Positions 23,423 through 32,246 of a stretch of DNA of 64,000 nt are shown here, piece after piece. Each line of letters opens with the position of its first letter. The first letter of the stretch is position 1. Made by a program: the position numbers and the translations under genes. Under the pieces are notes generated by a model. The model was not told the origin of the DNA and did not search any database. It saw only the letters and a program-made list of their open reading frames with translations. Source of the DNA: Pseudomonas brenneri (GTDB lineage Bacteria > Pseudomonadota > Gammaproteobacteria > Pseudomonadales > Pseudomonadaceae); NCBI RefSeq assembly GCF_007858285.1, contig NZ_VFIL01000003.1, positions 1 to 64,000 on the forward strand, read 5' to 3'.

Positions 23423-23454
23423 GGCAAAGGGCCGATATAATGCGGCCCTTTGCC
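23423..23454 (+). promoter_or_regulatory. alaS promoter enclosed by a perfect inverted repeat (candidate AlaRS operator)
   Basis: GGCAAAGGGCC (23423-23433) and GGCCCTTTGCC (23444-23454) are perfect 11-bp inverted copies. The 10-base spacer contains TATAAT (23436-23441), a consensus -10 box. In E. coli, AlaRS represses its own gene by binding a palindrome at the transcription start, and the layout here is comparable. Confidence 0.6.
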
Positions 23455-23515
23455 GTCGCTCCGTCTGATGATGTTGCGCACTGGCCTTTGGCCGCAGCCT
23501 CCGTGGAAGAACCTA

Positions 23516-26134
23516 ATGAAAAGCGCAGAAATCCGTGAAGCCTTCCTTCGCTTCTTCGAAGAGCAAGGTCACACCCGTGTCTCCTCCAGCTCTTTGATCC
23601 CAGGCAATGACCCAACCCTGCTGTTCACCAACGCGGGGATGAACCAGTTCAAGGACTGCTTCCTGGGCCAGGAAAAACGCGCCTACACCCGTGCTACCAG
23701 CAGCCAGAAGTGCGTGCGGGCCGGCGGTAAGAACAGCGACCTGGAAAACGTGGGCTACACCGCTCGCCACCACACCTTTTTCGAAATGCTGGGTAACTTC
23801 AGTTTCGGCGATTACTTCAAGCGCGATGCCATTACCTTTGCCTGGACCTTCCTCACCGGCGTGTTGCAACTGCCCAAGGAAAAACTCTGGGTGACGGTCT
23901 ATGCCACCGATGACGAAGCCTACGACATCTGGACCCAGCAGATTGGCGTGCCGGTCGAGCGCATGATCCGCATTGGCGACAACAAGGGCGCGCCGTACGC
24001 TTCCGATAACTTCTGGACCATGGGCGATACCGGCCCGTGCGGCCCTTGCACCGAGATTTTCTACGATCACGGCGCCGACATCTGGGGTGGCCCGCCGGGT
24101 TCGCCAGAGGAAGACGGCGACCGCTACATCGAAATCTGGAACAACGTGTTCATGCAGTTCAACCGCACCGCCGATGGCGTGTTGCATCCGTTGCCAGCGC
24201 CGTCGGTCGACACCGGCATGGGCCTGGAGCGGATCAGTGCGGTGATGCAGCACGTTCACTCCAACTACGAAATCGACCTGTTCAAGAACCTGCTCAGCGC
24301 TTCAGCGGCGGCCATTGGTTGCGCCAACGAAAGCCAGTCTTCGCTCAAGGTGGTGTCGGACCATATCCGCTCCTGCGGCTTCCTGATCGCCGACGGTGTG
24401 CTGCCGTCGAACGAAGGTCGTGGCTATGTGCTGCGTCGCATCATCCGTCGCGCCTGCCGCCACGGTAACAAGCTGGGCGCCACTGGCAGCTTCTTCTACA
24501 AGATCGTGGCCGCATTGGTTGCCGAGATGGGCGAAGCCTTCCCGGAACTCAAGCAGCAGCAGGACAACATCGAGCGCGTGCTCAAGGCTGAGGAAGAGCA
24601 GTTCTCCAAGACCCTGGAACACGGCCTGAAAATTCTGGAACAGGACTTGGCTGAGCTCAAAGGCACTGTGGTGCCGGGCGATGTGGTGTTCAAGCTGTAC
24701 GACACCTACGGCTTCCCGATGGACCTGACCGCCGACATCGCCCGTGAGCGCGAGCTGACCATCGATGAGGCTGGTTTCGAGCGTGAGATGCAAGCCCAGC
24801 GCGTGCGTGCGCGTTCCGCCAGTTCGTTTGGCCTGGACTACAACACTCTGGTCAAGGTTGACGTGGCCACCGAGTTTACCGGTTACAACGCCACCGCCGG
24901 TGCGGCCAAAGTCGTTGCCATCTACAAGGACGGCAAGTCGGTCGACGTGTTGAGCGAAGGTGAAGAGGGCGTAGTGGTTCTGGACCAGACGCCGTTCTAC
25001 GCCGAGTCCGGTGGCCAGGTCGGCGACTGTGGCTTCTTGAGCTCGACGTCCGGCCGCTTTGACGTGCGCGACACCACCAAGACCGGCGGGGCATTCCTGC
25101 ACCACGGCGTGCTGGTGCTGGGCAGCCTCATCGTTGGTGCGCCGGTGGACGCGCAGGTTGATGCCAATGTGCGTCATGCCACCGCGTTGAACCACTCGGC
25201 CACCCACTTGCTGCACGCAGCATTGCGCCAGGTATTGGGCGAGCACGTCCAGCAGAAGGGTTCGTTGGTCGACAGCCAGCGCCTGCGCTTCGACTTCAGC
25301 CACTTTGAAGCGATCAAGCCTGAGCAGATCAAGGCCCTGGAAGACATCGTCAACGCCGAGATTCGCAAGAACACCCCGGTGGAAACCGAAGAAACCGACA
25401 TCGAAACCGCCAAGGCCAAAGGCGCGATGGCGCTGTTCGGCGAGAAATACGGCGACAACGTGCGTGTACTGAGCATGGGCGGCAGCTTCTCCGTAGAGCT
25501 GTGCGGTGGTATCCATGCCAAGCGCACCGGCGACATCGGCCTGCTGAAAATCATCAGCGAAGGCGGCGTGGCCTCCGGTGTACGGCGTATCGAGGCGGTG
25601 ACCGGCGCTGCGGCCCTGGCCTATCTCAATGCAGCCGAAGAACAACTCAAGGAAGCGGCGACCCTGGTCAAGGGCAGCCGTGACAACCTGATCGACAAGC
25701 TCTCTGGCGTACTGGAACGCAACCGCCAGCTGGAAAAACAGCTGGAGCAATTGCAAGCCAAGGCAGCCAGTGCGGCGGGCGACGACTTGTCGGCCTCGGC
25801 ACTGGACATCAAGGGCGTGAAGGTTTTGGCCGTACGCCTGGATGGTCAGGACGGCAAGGCGTTGCTGGCCTTGGTCGATCAGTTGAAGAACAAGCTCGGC
25901 CGCGCAGTGATCCTGCTCGGCAGTGTCCATGAGGAAAAGGTCGTATTGGTTGCCGGTGTAACCAAAGACCTGACTGGCCAACTCAAGGCCGGTGATTTGA
26001 TGAAACAAGCCGCCGCGGCAGTGGGCGGGAAGGGCGGTGGTCGTCCGGACATGGCGCAAGGCGGTGGTGTTGACGCTGGTGCCCTGGACGCGGCCCTGGC
26101 CCTGACCGTGCCGTTTGTCGAGGCCGGCATTTAA
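23516..26134 (+). CDS. alaS: Alanyl-tRNA synthetase
   Basis: An 872-aa class II synthetase charging tRNA-Ala. Domains in order: the aminoacylation core ([15 protein letters not shown] start, motif 2 around [17 protein letters not shown]), the tRNA recognition domain, the editing domain with [13 protein letters not shown] and [13 protein letters not shown], a coiled coil ([15 protein letters not shown]), and a C-terminal glycine-rich DHH-like part ([15 protein letters not shown]). I chose the ATG at 23516 with GGAAGA upstream, which gives the family length. It precedes lysC and rsmA, as in P. aeruginosa. Confidence 0.97.
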   Translation: MKSAEIREAFLRFFEEQGHTRVSSSSLIPGNDPTLLFTNAGMNQFKDCFLGQEKRAYTRATSSQKCVRAGGKNSDLENVGYTARHHTFFEMLGNFSFGDYFKRDAITFAWTFLTGVLQLPKEKLWVTVYATDDEAYDIWTQQIGVPVERMIRIGDNKGAPYASDNFWTMGDTGPCGPCTEIFYDHGADIWGGPPGSPEEDGDRYIEIWNNVFMQFNRTADGVLHPLPAPSVDTGMGLERISAVMQHVHSNYEIDLFKNLLSASAAAIGCANESQSSLKVVSDHIRSCGFLIADGVLPSNEGRGYVLRRIIRRACRHGNKLGATGSFFYKIVAALVAEMGEAFPELKQQQDNIERVLKAEEEQFSKTLEHGLKILEQDLAELKGTVVPGDVVFKLYDTYGFPMDLTADIARERELTIDEAGFEREMQAQRVRARSASSFGLDYNTLVKVDVATEFTGYNATAGAAKVVAIYKDGKSVDVLSEGEEGVVVLDQTPFYAESGGQVGDCGFLSSTSGRFDVRDTTKTGGAFLHHGVLVLGSLIVGAPVDAQVDANVRHATALNHSATHLLHAALRQVLGEHVQQKGSLVDSQRLRFDFSHFEAIKPEQIKALEDIVNAEIRKNTPVETEETDIETAKAKGAMALFGEKYGDNVRVLSMGGSFSVELCGGIHAKRTGDIGLLKIISEGGVASGVRRIEAVTGAAALAYLNAAEEQLKEAATLVKGSRDNLIDKLSGVLERNRQLEKQLEQLQAKAASAAGDDLSASALDIKGVKVLAVRLDGQDGKALLALVDQLKNKLGRAVILLGSVHEEKVVLVAGVTKDLTGQLKAGDLMKQAAAAVGGKGGGRPDMAQGGGVDAGALDAALALTVPFVEAGI

Positions 26135-26147
26135 GGCGCTGTTAATG

Positions 26148-26170
26148 AGCCCATGGTCTAGTCATGGGCT
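26148..26170 (+). other. Hairpin between alaS and lysC
   Basis: AGCCCATG and CATGGGCT form an 8-bp stem with a 7-base loop 14 bp after alaS. No T-tract follows, so it may be a weak terminator or an RNA-processing structure. Confidence 0.35.
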
Positions 26171-26231
26171 TGCTGAGGTGCTGGAAGATTTGTTTATTGG
26201 GCGCCCCTTTACGGGCTGAGGCGGCTTAGAA

Positions 26232-27473
26232 ATGGCTTTGATCGTACAGAAATTTGGAGGCACCTCGGTCGGCTCTGTCGAAAGAATCGAGCAGGTCGCC
26301 GACAAGGTTAAGAAATTCCGCGATGCCGGCGACGACCTGGTAGTGGTGCTGTCGGCCATGAGCGGCGAGACCAATCGCCTGATCGACCTGGCCAAGCAAA
26401 TCAGTGGCGACCAGCAACCGGTTCCGCGTGAACTGGATGTGATCGTTTCCACCGGTGAGCAGGTAACGATTGCCCTGTTGGCCATGGCGCTGAACAAGCG
26501 TGGCGTGCCTGCTGTGTCCTATACCGGCACCCAGGTGCGGATCCTGACGGACAGCGCGCACAATAAAGCGCGCATCCTGCAGATTGACGACCAGAAGATT
26601 CGTGCCGACCTGAAGGCCGGTCGCGTGGTGGTTGTCGCCGGTTTCCAGGGTGTTGATGAGCAAGGCAACATCACGACACTGGGGCGTGGTGGCTCCGACA
26701 CCACCGGTGTGGCGCTGGCGGCAGCCCTGAAGGCTGACGAATGCCAGATCTACACGGATGTTGATGGCGTCTATACCACCGATCCGCGCGTCGTGTCCGT
26801 GGCCCAGCGCCTGGACAAGATCACCTTCGAAGAGATGCTGGAAATGGCCAGCCTCGGGTCCAAGGTGTTGCAGATTCGTGCGGTGGAGTTCGCCGGCAAG
26901 TACAACGTACCGCTGCGCGTATTGCACAGCTTCAAAGAGGGTCCGGGCACCCTCATTACTATTGATGAAGAGGAATCCATGGAACAGCCGATCATTTCCG
27001 GCATCGCCTTTAATCGCGATGAAGCCAAGCTGACCATCCGTGGCGTGCCAGACACCCCGGGCGTGGCCTTCAAGATCCTCGGCCCGATCAGTGCCGCGAA
27101 TATCGAAGTCGACATGATCGTGCAGAACGTTGCGCACGATAACACCACCGACTTCACCTTCACCGTGCACCGCAATGAGTACGACGCGGCGGAACGTATC
27201 CTGCAGAACACCGCGAAAGAGATCGGTGCCCGTGAAGTGGTGGGTGACACCAAGATCGCCAAGGTATCGATCGTCGGTGTTGGCATGCGCTCCCATGCGG
27301 GTGTTGCCAGCCGCATGTTCGAGTCCCTGGCCAAGGAAACCATCAATATCCAGATGATCTCCACTTCGGAGATCAAGGTGTCGGTGGTGATCGAAGAGAA
27401 GTACCTGGAGCTGGCTGTGCGTGCATTGCACACCGCTTTCGAACTGGACGCGCCGGCCCGACAGGGCGAGTAA
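26232..27473 (+). CDS. lysC: Aspartate kinase
   Basis: A 413-aa aspartokinase, first step of the lysine, threonine and methionine pathways. The kinase motif KFGGTSVGSVERIE is at the start, and GRGGSDTTGVALAAAL lies near residue 155. Two ACT domains occupy the C-terminal third, giving feedback control by lysine and threonine. An internal ATG at 26979 has a strong SD and could give a separate 164-aa regulatory subunit. The gene ends 11 bp before a strong terminator. Confidence 0.96.
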   Translation: MALIVQKFGGTSVGSVERIEQVADKVKKFRDAGDDLVVVLSAMSGETNRLIDLAKQISGDQQPVPRELDVIVSTGEQVTIALLAMALNKRGVPAVSYTGTQVRILTDSAHNKARILQIDDQKIRADLKAGRVVVVAGFQGVDEQGNITTLGRGGSDTTGVALAAALKADECQIYTDVDGVYTTDPRVVSVAQRLDKITFEEMLEMASLGSKVLQIRAVEFAGKYNVPLRVLHSFKEGPGTLITIDEEESMEQPIISGIAFNRDEAKLTIRGVPDTPGVAFKILGPISAANIEVDMIVQNVAHDNTTDFTFTVHRNEYDAAERILQNTAKEIGAREVVGDTKIAKVSIVGVGMRSHAGVASRMFESLAKETINIQMISTSEIKVSVVIEEKYLELAVRALHTAFELDAPARQGE

Positions 27474-27483
27474 CGCGTTGCCA

Positions 27484-27517
27484 GAAAGGCGCGGTTGACC
27501 CGCGCCTTTCTTTTTTG
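27484..27517 (+). terminator. Terminator of lysC
   Basis: AAAGGCGCG and CGCGCCTTT form a 9-bp stem with a short loop, followed by CTTTTTTG. Confidence 0.85.
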
Positions 27518-27656
27518 TCGGGCGAGGGCGCAGGCCTGTTCTTTTGCCCGTGCTCGACAATACTTAGGCATGCAGGGCCATGGCCGCAGGGTTATGGGCT
27601 CAAGGCCTTTTTTTGCAGACTGTTGTTCCCGAAATGAAATGCGTGAGGAGAAAGGT

Positions 27657-27845
27657 ATGCTGATTCTGACTCGCCGATGCGCAGAAAGCCTGATTATTGG
27701 TGATGGCGAAATCACCGTGACCGTGCTCGGCGTCAAAGGCAATCAAGTACGGATTGGGGTCAATGCCCCCAAAGAGGTGGCTGTCCACCGTGAGGAAATC
27801 TACTTGCGGATCAAGAAAGAGAAGGACGACGAACCAAGCCATTAA
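27657..27845 (+). CDS. rsmA: Global post-transcriptional regulator RsmA/CsrA
   Basis: A 62-aa RNA-binding dimer that binds GGA motifs in mRNA leaders and is titrated by small RNAs made under GacS/GacA. The sequence starts [19 protein letters not shown] and includes [18 protein letters not shown] with the RNA-contacting Arg of the VHRE segment. I chose the ATG at 27657 behind GAGGAGAAAGGT; the longer frame upstream is not family-like. GacS, its upstream controller, is encoded at the right end of the same window. Confidence 0.97.
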   Translation: MLILTRRCAESLIIGDGEITVTVLGVKGNQVRIGVNAPKEVAVHREEIYLRIKKEKDDEPSH

Positions 27846-27907
27846 TTTTTATCGTTTTTTATGTTTGCAAACGGGGAAGAAGCTGGTTAATATACGCCCC
27901 GTGTTGC

Positions 27908-27998
27908 GGAGAGCTGGCCGAGTGGCCGAAGGCGCTCCCCTGCTAAGGGAGTACACCTCAAAAGGGTGTCGGGGGTTCGAATCCCCCGTTCTCCGCCA
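27908..27998 (+). tRNA. tRNA-Ser (GCT)
   Basis: A 91-nt cloverleaf with a long variable arm. The acceptor GGAGAGC pairs with GTTCTCC, the anticodon loop is CTGCTAA, the T-loop is GGTTCGAATCC, and CCA is encoded. Confidence 0.96.
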
Positions 27999-28106
27999 TT
28001 ATTTGCTTAGTACGTTGCAATCTGGTTTTTTCGCTAAGTTGTTGAAATTAAACGAAAAAATAGCTTTACATAGAGATTGAACGGCCTATAATGCGCGGCA
28101 ACAAAT

Positions 28107-28183
28107 GCACTCGTAGCTCAGCTGGATAGAGTACTCGGCTACGAACCGAGCGGTCACAGGTTCGAATCCTGTCGAGTGCACCA
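28107..28183 (+). tRNA. tRNA-Arg (ACG), copy 1
   Basis: A 77-nt cloverleaf. The acceptor GCACTCG pairs with CGAGTGC, the anticodon stem-loop is CTCGG-CTACGAA-CCGAG, and CCA is encoded. It is identical to the copy at 28256. The anticodon A should be deaminated to inosine. Confidence 0.96.
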
Positions 28184-28255
28184 TTTAAGAGTTAGTTGCA
28201 GCGATGCAGGTAGCTTGGCTCCAACCAGTTGTGATCTGGTCTAAAAACACAATCT

Positions 28256-28332
28256 GCACTCGTAGCTCAGCTGGATAGAGTACTCGGCTACGAACCGAGC
28301 GGTCACAGGTTCGAATCCTGTCGAGTGCACCA
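28256..28332 (+). tRNA. tRNA-Arg (ACG), copy 2
   Basis: A base-for-base duplicate of the 77-nt tRNA at 28107, separated from it by 72 bp. It is followed immediately by a strong terminator. Confidence 0.96.
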
Positions 28333-28341
28333 TACAAACAA

Positions 28342-28366
28342 AAAGCCCGCCTAGTGCGGGCTTTTT
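28342..28366 (+). terminator. Terminator of the tRNA cluster
   Basis: AAAGCCCGC and GCGGGCTTT around CTAGT, followed by T residues, 9 bp after the last tRNA. Confidence 0.9.
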
Positions 28367-28712
28367 GCCGTCTGGGGTTTTTGTTTTCGAGCTGTCGGGC
28401 AGGCATTGTTCTGTAGGATTTGTCTCGGCTTGGTATGTTTTTCTCTCGCCCATGTGTTTTCTTTTCTGTCGGTGTCGTCGCAGTTTCATACGTGCGGCCA
28501 ATACTCAGCTTTGTGGCGCAAGCACTTGTTCTTTCCAGTTTTTTAACGTTTGAAGCGGCCGGGCGTGTATCATTGCGCCCGTCAGCCCCGCCGGGGCTTG
28601 TGGAATACCTCCATGGACTTACCCAGTAGTTACTCAGTACCCCGCTTTACCAATCATGAATTGACTGATTGATCCTTCCGGCGTGCCCCGCTGCTGGGAG
28701 TGGAGTTCGCCT
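28367..28712 (+). other. Gene-free region upstream of mgtE
   Basis: A T-rich stretch of about 345 bp without a credible gene. It contains a small GCCCC-GCC-GGGGC hairpin near 28585 in the presumed mgtE leader and GGAG at 28702-28705 as ribosome site. No magnesium riboswitch is recognisable to me. Confidence 0.4.
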
Positions 28713-30155
28713 ATGACCGAAGTAGAAGTAAAGAAAACACAAGAAAGCCTGCAGGATCGCCTGGCGCAAGTTGTCGAGCTGCTGCATCGCCAGCGCGTGG
28801 TCGAAGATCTGACCCATCGCCAGGAAGGCCCTCATCAAGACCGGGTCGAGAACCTGGTCCATCGGCAGAATCTCGTCGAATTGCAGCGCAAGCTCGATGA
28901 CCTGCACTCTGCCGACGTTGCCTACATCCTTGAAGCCCTGCCGCTGGACGATCGTCTGACGCTTTGGCAGTTGGTCAAGGCTGATCGCGATGGCGACATC
29001 CTCCTCGAAGTCTCCGACTCGGTGCGTGAAACCCTGATCGCCGACATGGACGATCACGAGCTCCTGGCTGCGGCCAAGGAGATGGACGCCGACGAACTGG
29101 CCGACCTGGCCCCTGAACTGCCCCGTGATGTTGTCCATGAGCTGATGGAGACCCTCGACGGCCAGCAGCGTGAGCGAGTGCGCTCCGCGTTGTCCTATGA
29201 CGAGGAGCAGGTCGGTGCGCTGATGGACTTCGAAATGGTGACCATCCGTGAGGATGTCAGCCTGGAAGTGGTTCTGCGTTACCTGCGGCGCCTCAAGGAG
29301 CTGCCGGGGCACACCGACAAGCTGTTTGTGGTCGACTACGAGGGCATCCTCAAGGGCGTGCTGCCGATCAAGCGTCTGCTGGTCAATGATCCGGACAAAC
29401 AGGTCGCCGAGGTCATGGCCAGCGACCCGGTGAGCTTTCATCCTGATGAAGACGCCTACGATGCCGCCCAGGCATTTGAGCGTTATGACTTGATTTCGGC
29501 CCCGGTGGTCGACAAGAACGGCAAGCTTATTGGCCGTTTGACCATCGACGAGATGGTCGACCTGATCCGTGAAGAAAGCGAAAACGAAGTCCTCAACATG
29601 GCGGGTCTGCGTGAAGAGGAAGATATTTTTGCGTCAGTCTGGCGATCCCTGAGCAACCGTTGGGCGTGGCTGGCGGTCAACCTGGTCACTGCGTTCATTG
29701 CATCGCGGGTGATCGGCCTGTTTGAAGGTTCTATCGAGAAGTTGGTGGCGCTGGCAGCGCTGATGCCTATCGTGGCCGGTATTGGTGGCAACTCGGGTAA
29801 CCAGACCATCACCATGATCGTGCGGGCGATGGCCCTGGATCAGGTGAGTACGGGTAATACCTCGCGCCTGATGCGCAAGGAATTGGCGGTGGGCCTGATC
29901 AATGGTCTGGTGTGGGGGGGTGTCATCGGCATAGTGGCCTACCTGCTATATGGCAGTTGGTCCCTGGGCGTGGTGATGACGGCGGCCATGACCCTCAACC
30001 TGTTGCTGGCGGCGTTGATGGGGGTATTGATCCCCATGACCCTGGCGCGACTTGGGCGCGACCCGGCGATGGGCGCCAGTGTGATGATCACGGCCATGAC
30101 CGACAGTGGTGGTTTCTTCATCTTCCTGGGGCTGGCGACGATCTTCCTGCTCTGA
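28713..30155 (+). CDS. mgtE: Magnesium transporter MgtE
   Basis: A 480-aa inner-membrane Mg2+ channel. In order: an N-terminal helical domain (about 20-150), two CBS domains (about 160-280; VVDYEGILKGVLP, APVVDKNGKLIGRLT), then five membrane segments with the pore motif MPIVAGIGGNSGNQT. The C-terminus is TDSGGFFIFLGLATIFL. The start at 28713 follows GGAG by 7 bp and gives the family length. Confidence 0.96.
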   Translation: MTEVEVKKTQESLQDRLAQVVELLHRQRVVEDLTHRQEGPHQDRVENLVHRQNLVELQRKLDDLHSADVAYILEALPLDDRLTLWQLVKADRDGDILLEVSDSVRETLIADMDDHELLAAAKEMDADELADLAPELPRDVVHELMETLDGQQRERVRSALSYDEEQVGALMDFEMVTIREDVSLEVVLRYLRRLKELPGHTDKLFVVDYEGILKGVLPIKRLLVNDPDKQVAEVMASDPVSFHPDEDAYDAAQAFERYDLISAPVVDKNGKLIGRLTIDEMVDLIREESENEVLNMAGLREEEDIFASVWRSLSNRWAWLAVNLVTAFIASRVIGLFEGSIEKLVALAALMPIVAGIGGNSGNQTITMIVRAMALDQVSTGNTSRLMRKELAVGLINGLVWGGVIGIVAYLLYGSWSLGVVMTAAMTLNLLLAALMGVLIPMTLARLGRDPAMGASVMITAMTDSGGFFIFLGLATIFLL

Positions 30156-30160
30156 TCTGC

Positions 30161-30260
30161 GGCTCGCTTCCCCTTGCTCGCGAAAAGCGTTGACGATAAC
30201 GCGGGGCACCCATAGAAAATCGGTGCCCTTGAGTTTTTCGCGAGCAGGCTCGCTCCTACA
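30161..30260. repeat. REPIN, 100-bp class, forward orientation, left arm degraded
   Basis: The right arm GAGCAGGCTCGCTCCTACA is intact and the inner CGTTGACGATAACGCGGGGC matches the class. The left arm reads GGCTCGCTTCCCCTTGCTCG, losing the TGTAGGAGC end. It lies between mgtE and amrZ. Confidence 0.75.
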
Positions 30261-30268
30261 TTCCAGGC

Positions 30269-30295
30269 AAAAAAAAGCCAGCGCAAGGCTGGCTT
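30269..30295 (-). terminator. Terminator of amrZ
   Basis: AAGCCAGC and GCTGGCTT form the stem; on the minus strand it is followed by a run of eight T residues, 18 bp past the amrZ stop. Confidence 0.88.
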
Positions 30296-30312
30296 CAGCT
30301 TTCAGTTGCCGA

Positions 30313-30639
30313 TTATTCGGCTTCTGCAGCTGCCTCAACGTCATGGGCAATCAGCGACACAAGCGCATTTTGCTGACGGTGGGACAGTTGGCGAAACCGC
30401 TGCAGCAGCTCGCGCTCGTGCAGTGACAGCTCCGGGCTGTCCATGCGCATGCTCAGTTCGTCACCCAGCGCGCCTTCCTGAATAAGGCTTTGCTCCATGC
30501 GCGCGATGATTTCAGAGTTCATGCTGCGGTGATGATTGCGAGCCACCTCGGCAATGCGTTCCCGCATTCCGTCTGGCAGACGTACGACGAACTTGTCAGC
30601 CGTACGGCTGGAATAAATTGCCTGTTTCAATGGGCGCAT
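30313..30639 (-). CDS. amrZ: Ribbon-helix-helix regulator AmrZ (AlgZ)
   Basis: A 108-aa Arc-family DNA-binding protein controlling motility, exopolysaccharide and c-di-GMP genes in Pseudomonas. The ribbon-helix-helix segment is [20 protein letters not shown], followed by [17 protein letters not shown]. The C-terminal tetramerisation part ([14 protein letters not shown]) matches AmrZ. It starts MRPLKQA, the known AmrZ N-terminus. In related species it represses flagellar genes, several of which lie 4-11 kb away. Confidence 0.95.
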   Translation of the reverse strand: MRPLKQAIYSSRTADKFVVRLPDGMRERIAEVARNHHRSMNSEIIARMEQSLIQEGALGDELSMRMDSPELSLHERELLQRFRQLSHRQQNALVSLIAHDVEAAAEAE

Positions 30640-31051
30640 ATATTTAACCGGTTAGTTCAGGGGAGCGGTTTTTGGAATTGGCCGCAAGATGTGTGTTAGG
30701 ACAAGGCTTGCGGACAAATGTTCAACCTGAATTGCAAAGAGGCCGCATCATGCCTCAAATTTGCCAGTTACTTGGCGTCAATTCTGTGACAAATATTGAA
30801 CTTCCTACAGGCGTTATGCCAGTACTCATTTTCAAATTTGCGGACTGGTTGGAAAACTTTTCTGCGGGGTAATCTGGTTGTTGGTCAGCCCGCAGGCTCT
30901 CGATGCAAGAGGGGTTTCGGGCGCACATCCTATAGCAATATGGCCTTTTGCCCTTAATTTTAAGACTAGTGGCAAATGGCCGATTTGCGAGCCGAGGCGA
31001 CATAAGGTCGAGGGAATATTGGCAGGGTGTCAATCTGTCGTCGCGGGGTGT
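30640..31051. other. Low-GC intergenic region upstream of amrZ
   Basis: About 410 bp, more A/T-rich than its surroundings, with no gene I can support. It includes two GGC-N5-GCC motifs (30942-30952 and 30971-30981) that may be AmrZ or other operators. A 40-codon frame at 30750-30872 with an SD was considered and not accepted. Confidence 0.4.
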
Positions 31052-31231
31052 TCAGCGCAGGATGGGGTCGAATTTGAAGCGGCGTCCGACGATCACGGCT
31101 ATCGCCAGCGCGGTTGCAAATACAGCGCAGGCGCCCAGGCAAAGGGCTTGCCAGTCGGTCGATGAGGTATTGAGCCCCAGGATGCCCGTGGAAAGGGTCA
31201 GGATGAGAAACAGCCAGGCGGGCTTGGTCAT
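31052..31231 (-). CDS. Small two-helix membrane protein
   Basis: A 59-aa hypothetical protein. It begins MTKPAWLFLILTLSTGILGL (first membrane segment), has a short polar loop, then LGACAVFATALAIAVIVG (second segment) and ends with a basic tail GRRFKFDPILR. The start at 31231 lies 11 bp after the stop of the 74-aa gene on the same strand, so the two form a mini-operon. Amino-acid composition and codon use look real. I do not recognise a family or function. Confidence 0.6.
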   Translation of the reverse strand: MTKPAWLFLILTLSTGILGLNTSSTDWQALCLGACAVFATALAIAVIVGRRFKFDPILR

Positions 31232-31242
31232 GATGGGTTCGC

Positions 31243-31467
31243 TTAGAAAATCAAGTGTTCAGAAGAACCGGCAGCCTGTGCATCCTGTGTCAGTTGAACC
31301 GAGGGTTGGCCGTTGGCTGTCATGACGGCCAGTTGAGGTCGTTGCTGGGTCTGGTGGCTGCCCGTGTGGCTGAACTGTGCAGTATCACTGTCGTTGCTGG
31401 GTTGGAAGTGGAACGTCACCAGCACGGCCAAGGCCAGGGCGTTGAGGATCAGGAGTGTACTGTTCAT
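31243..31467 (-). CDS. Small single-pass membrane protein
   Basis: A 74-aa hypothetical protein with an N-terminal membrane anchor or signal (STLLILNALALAVLVTF) and a Gln/Thr/Ser-rich exported tail (SHTGSHQTQQRPQLAV). It is the first gene of a minus-strand pair with the 59-aa membrane protein. No Cys lipobox is present. The function is unknown. Confidence 0.6.
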   Translation of the reverse strand: MNSTLLILNALALAVLVTFHFQPSNDSDTAQFSHTGSHQTQQRPQLAVMTANGQPSVQLTQDAQAAGSSEHLIF

Positions 31468-31796
31468 GGGTGTTTCCCCGTGTTCATTGGCAGGACAGTG
31501 TTATAAGCATAAAGAGTGCAGTCATCGTGCCAGCTAGTATTTTGAGTAAAGTACTTTAAAAACAAATGCTTAGGTTGATCTCAAAAGTATGGCTCATTGC
31601 AATATGCAATGATGGCATTTCGCACTGATGCATTTTGCACGATAGGGTGTCAGACCTGTGGACGAAGGCTTATCGCTGGCGGGGCGGGAAGAGGGCTTGC
31701 GCCTAAAAAGCTGACGGACGACATGACAAAACTCACCTCGGCCGTTAACATGCACGCCGTCCGTCGCAACGCCACTTGGCTGCGTGCCTGTCATTA
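31468..31796. other. Intergenic region before tRNA-Arg(CCT) with clustered short repeats
   Basis: No gene is supported. At 31595-31611 there is a perfect CATTGCA-ATA-TGCAATG inverted repeat, directly followed by two similar direct repeats, GATGGCATTTCGCAC and GATGCATTTTGCAC. These look like regulator sites for one of the flanking genes. Confidence 0.4.
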
Positions 31797-31873
31797 GTCC
31801 CAGTAGCTCAATTGGATAGAGCATCCCCCTCCTAAGGGGAAGGTTGGCCGTTCGAACCGGCCCTGGGACACCA
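31797..31873 (+). tRNA. tRNA-Arg (CCT)
   Basis: A 77-nt cloverleaf. The acceptor GTCCCAG pairs with CTGGGAC, the anticodon stem-loop is TCCCC-CTCCTAA-GGGGA, and CCA is encoded. This tRNA type is a frequent integration site, but no integrase or repeated 3' end is seen here. Confidence 0.96.
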
Positions 31874-31910
31874 TTTGCAGTCTCGTCTCCACCCCGACCG
31901 AGATGTTGAA

Positions 31911-31946
31911 AAACCCCGATCAGAATGTTCTGGCGGGGTTTTTTTA
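31911..31946 (+). terminator. Terminator after tRNA-Arg(CCT)
   Basis: AAACCCCG and CGGGGTTT stem with a loop of about 15 bases, followed by seven T residues. Confidence 0.8.
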
Positions 31947-32246
31947 TGGGTGGCTGTTTTCTTGGCCGTTTGGCCAGTGCTTTCGGGCTGGCTGGCGAGA
32001 TATATTGTCAGGACCTGTATCTGTCCCTTGTCGGAGTGCGTCAGACACTCGCTTGCAGGCGAAGGAACTGTTGGGTGTCGAGTTCATCGAAGGCTGCATG
32101 CTTCGAAGATCCCGAGGTTTTCCTGTTTGTCGGATCAAAATACCCCCGGGTGCCTGTGTCGTTGGGTGCCTGGGTTTAACGACGCTTTGTCCTCAGGCTA
32201 GTGTGAATAGCCTGACACCCACCGCAAGGAGCCGCTCGGACCGCCG
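31947..32246 (+). other. Gene-free region before the MFS gene
   Basis: About 300 bp with no supported gene; the overlapping short frames show no family features. Presumably it carries the promoter of the MFS gene. AGGAG lies about 17 bp before that ATG, further than usual. Confidence 0.35.

Noticed and set aside
30750..30872. A 40-codon frame starting with ATG and preceded by AGAGG at 7 bp.
   Set aside because: Only the SD supports it. The peptide has no recognisable features and the region is A/T-rich and intergenic; conservation data would be needed.
30755..31033. A 92-codon open frame on the minus strand.
   Set aside because: No ribosome site, no domain or membrane pattern, and unusual composition for this genome; probably chance.
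31797..32246. Genomic island attachment at tRNA-Arg(CCT).
   Set aside because: No integrase gene, no repeated tRNA 3' end, and ordinary housekeeping-like genes follow.
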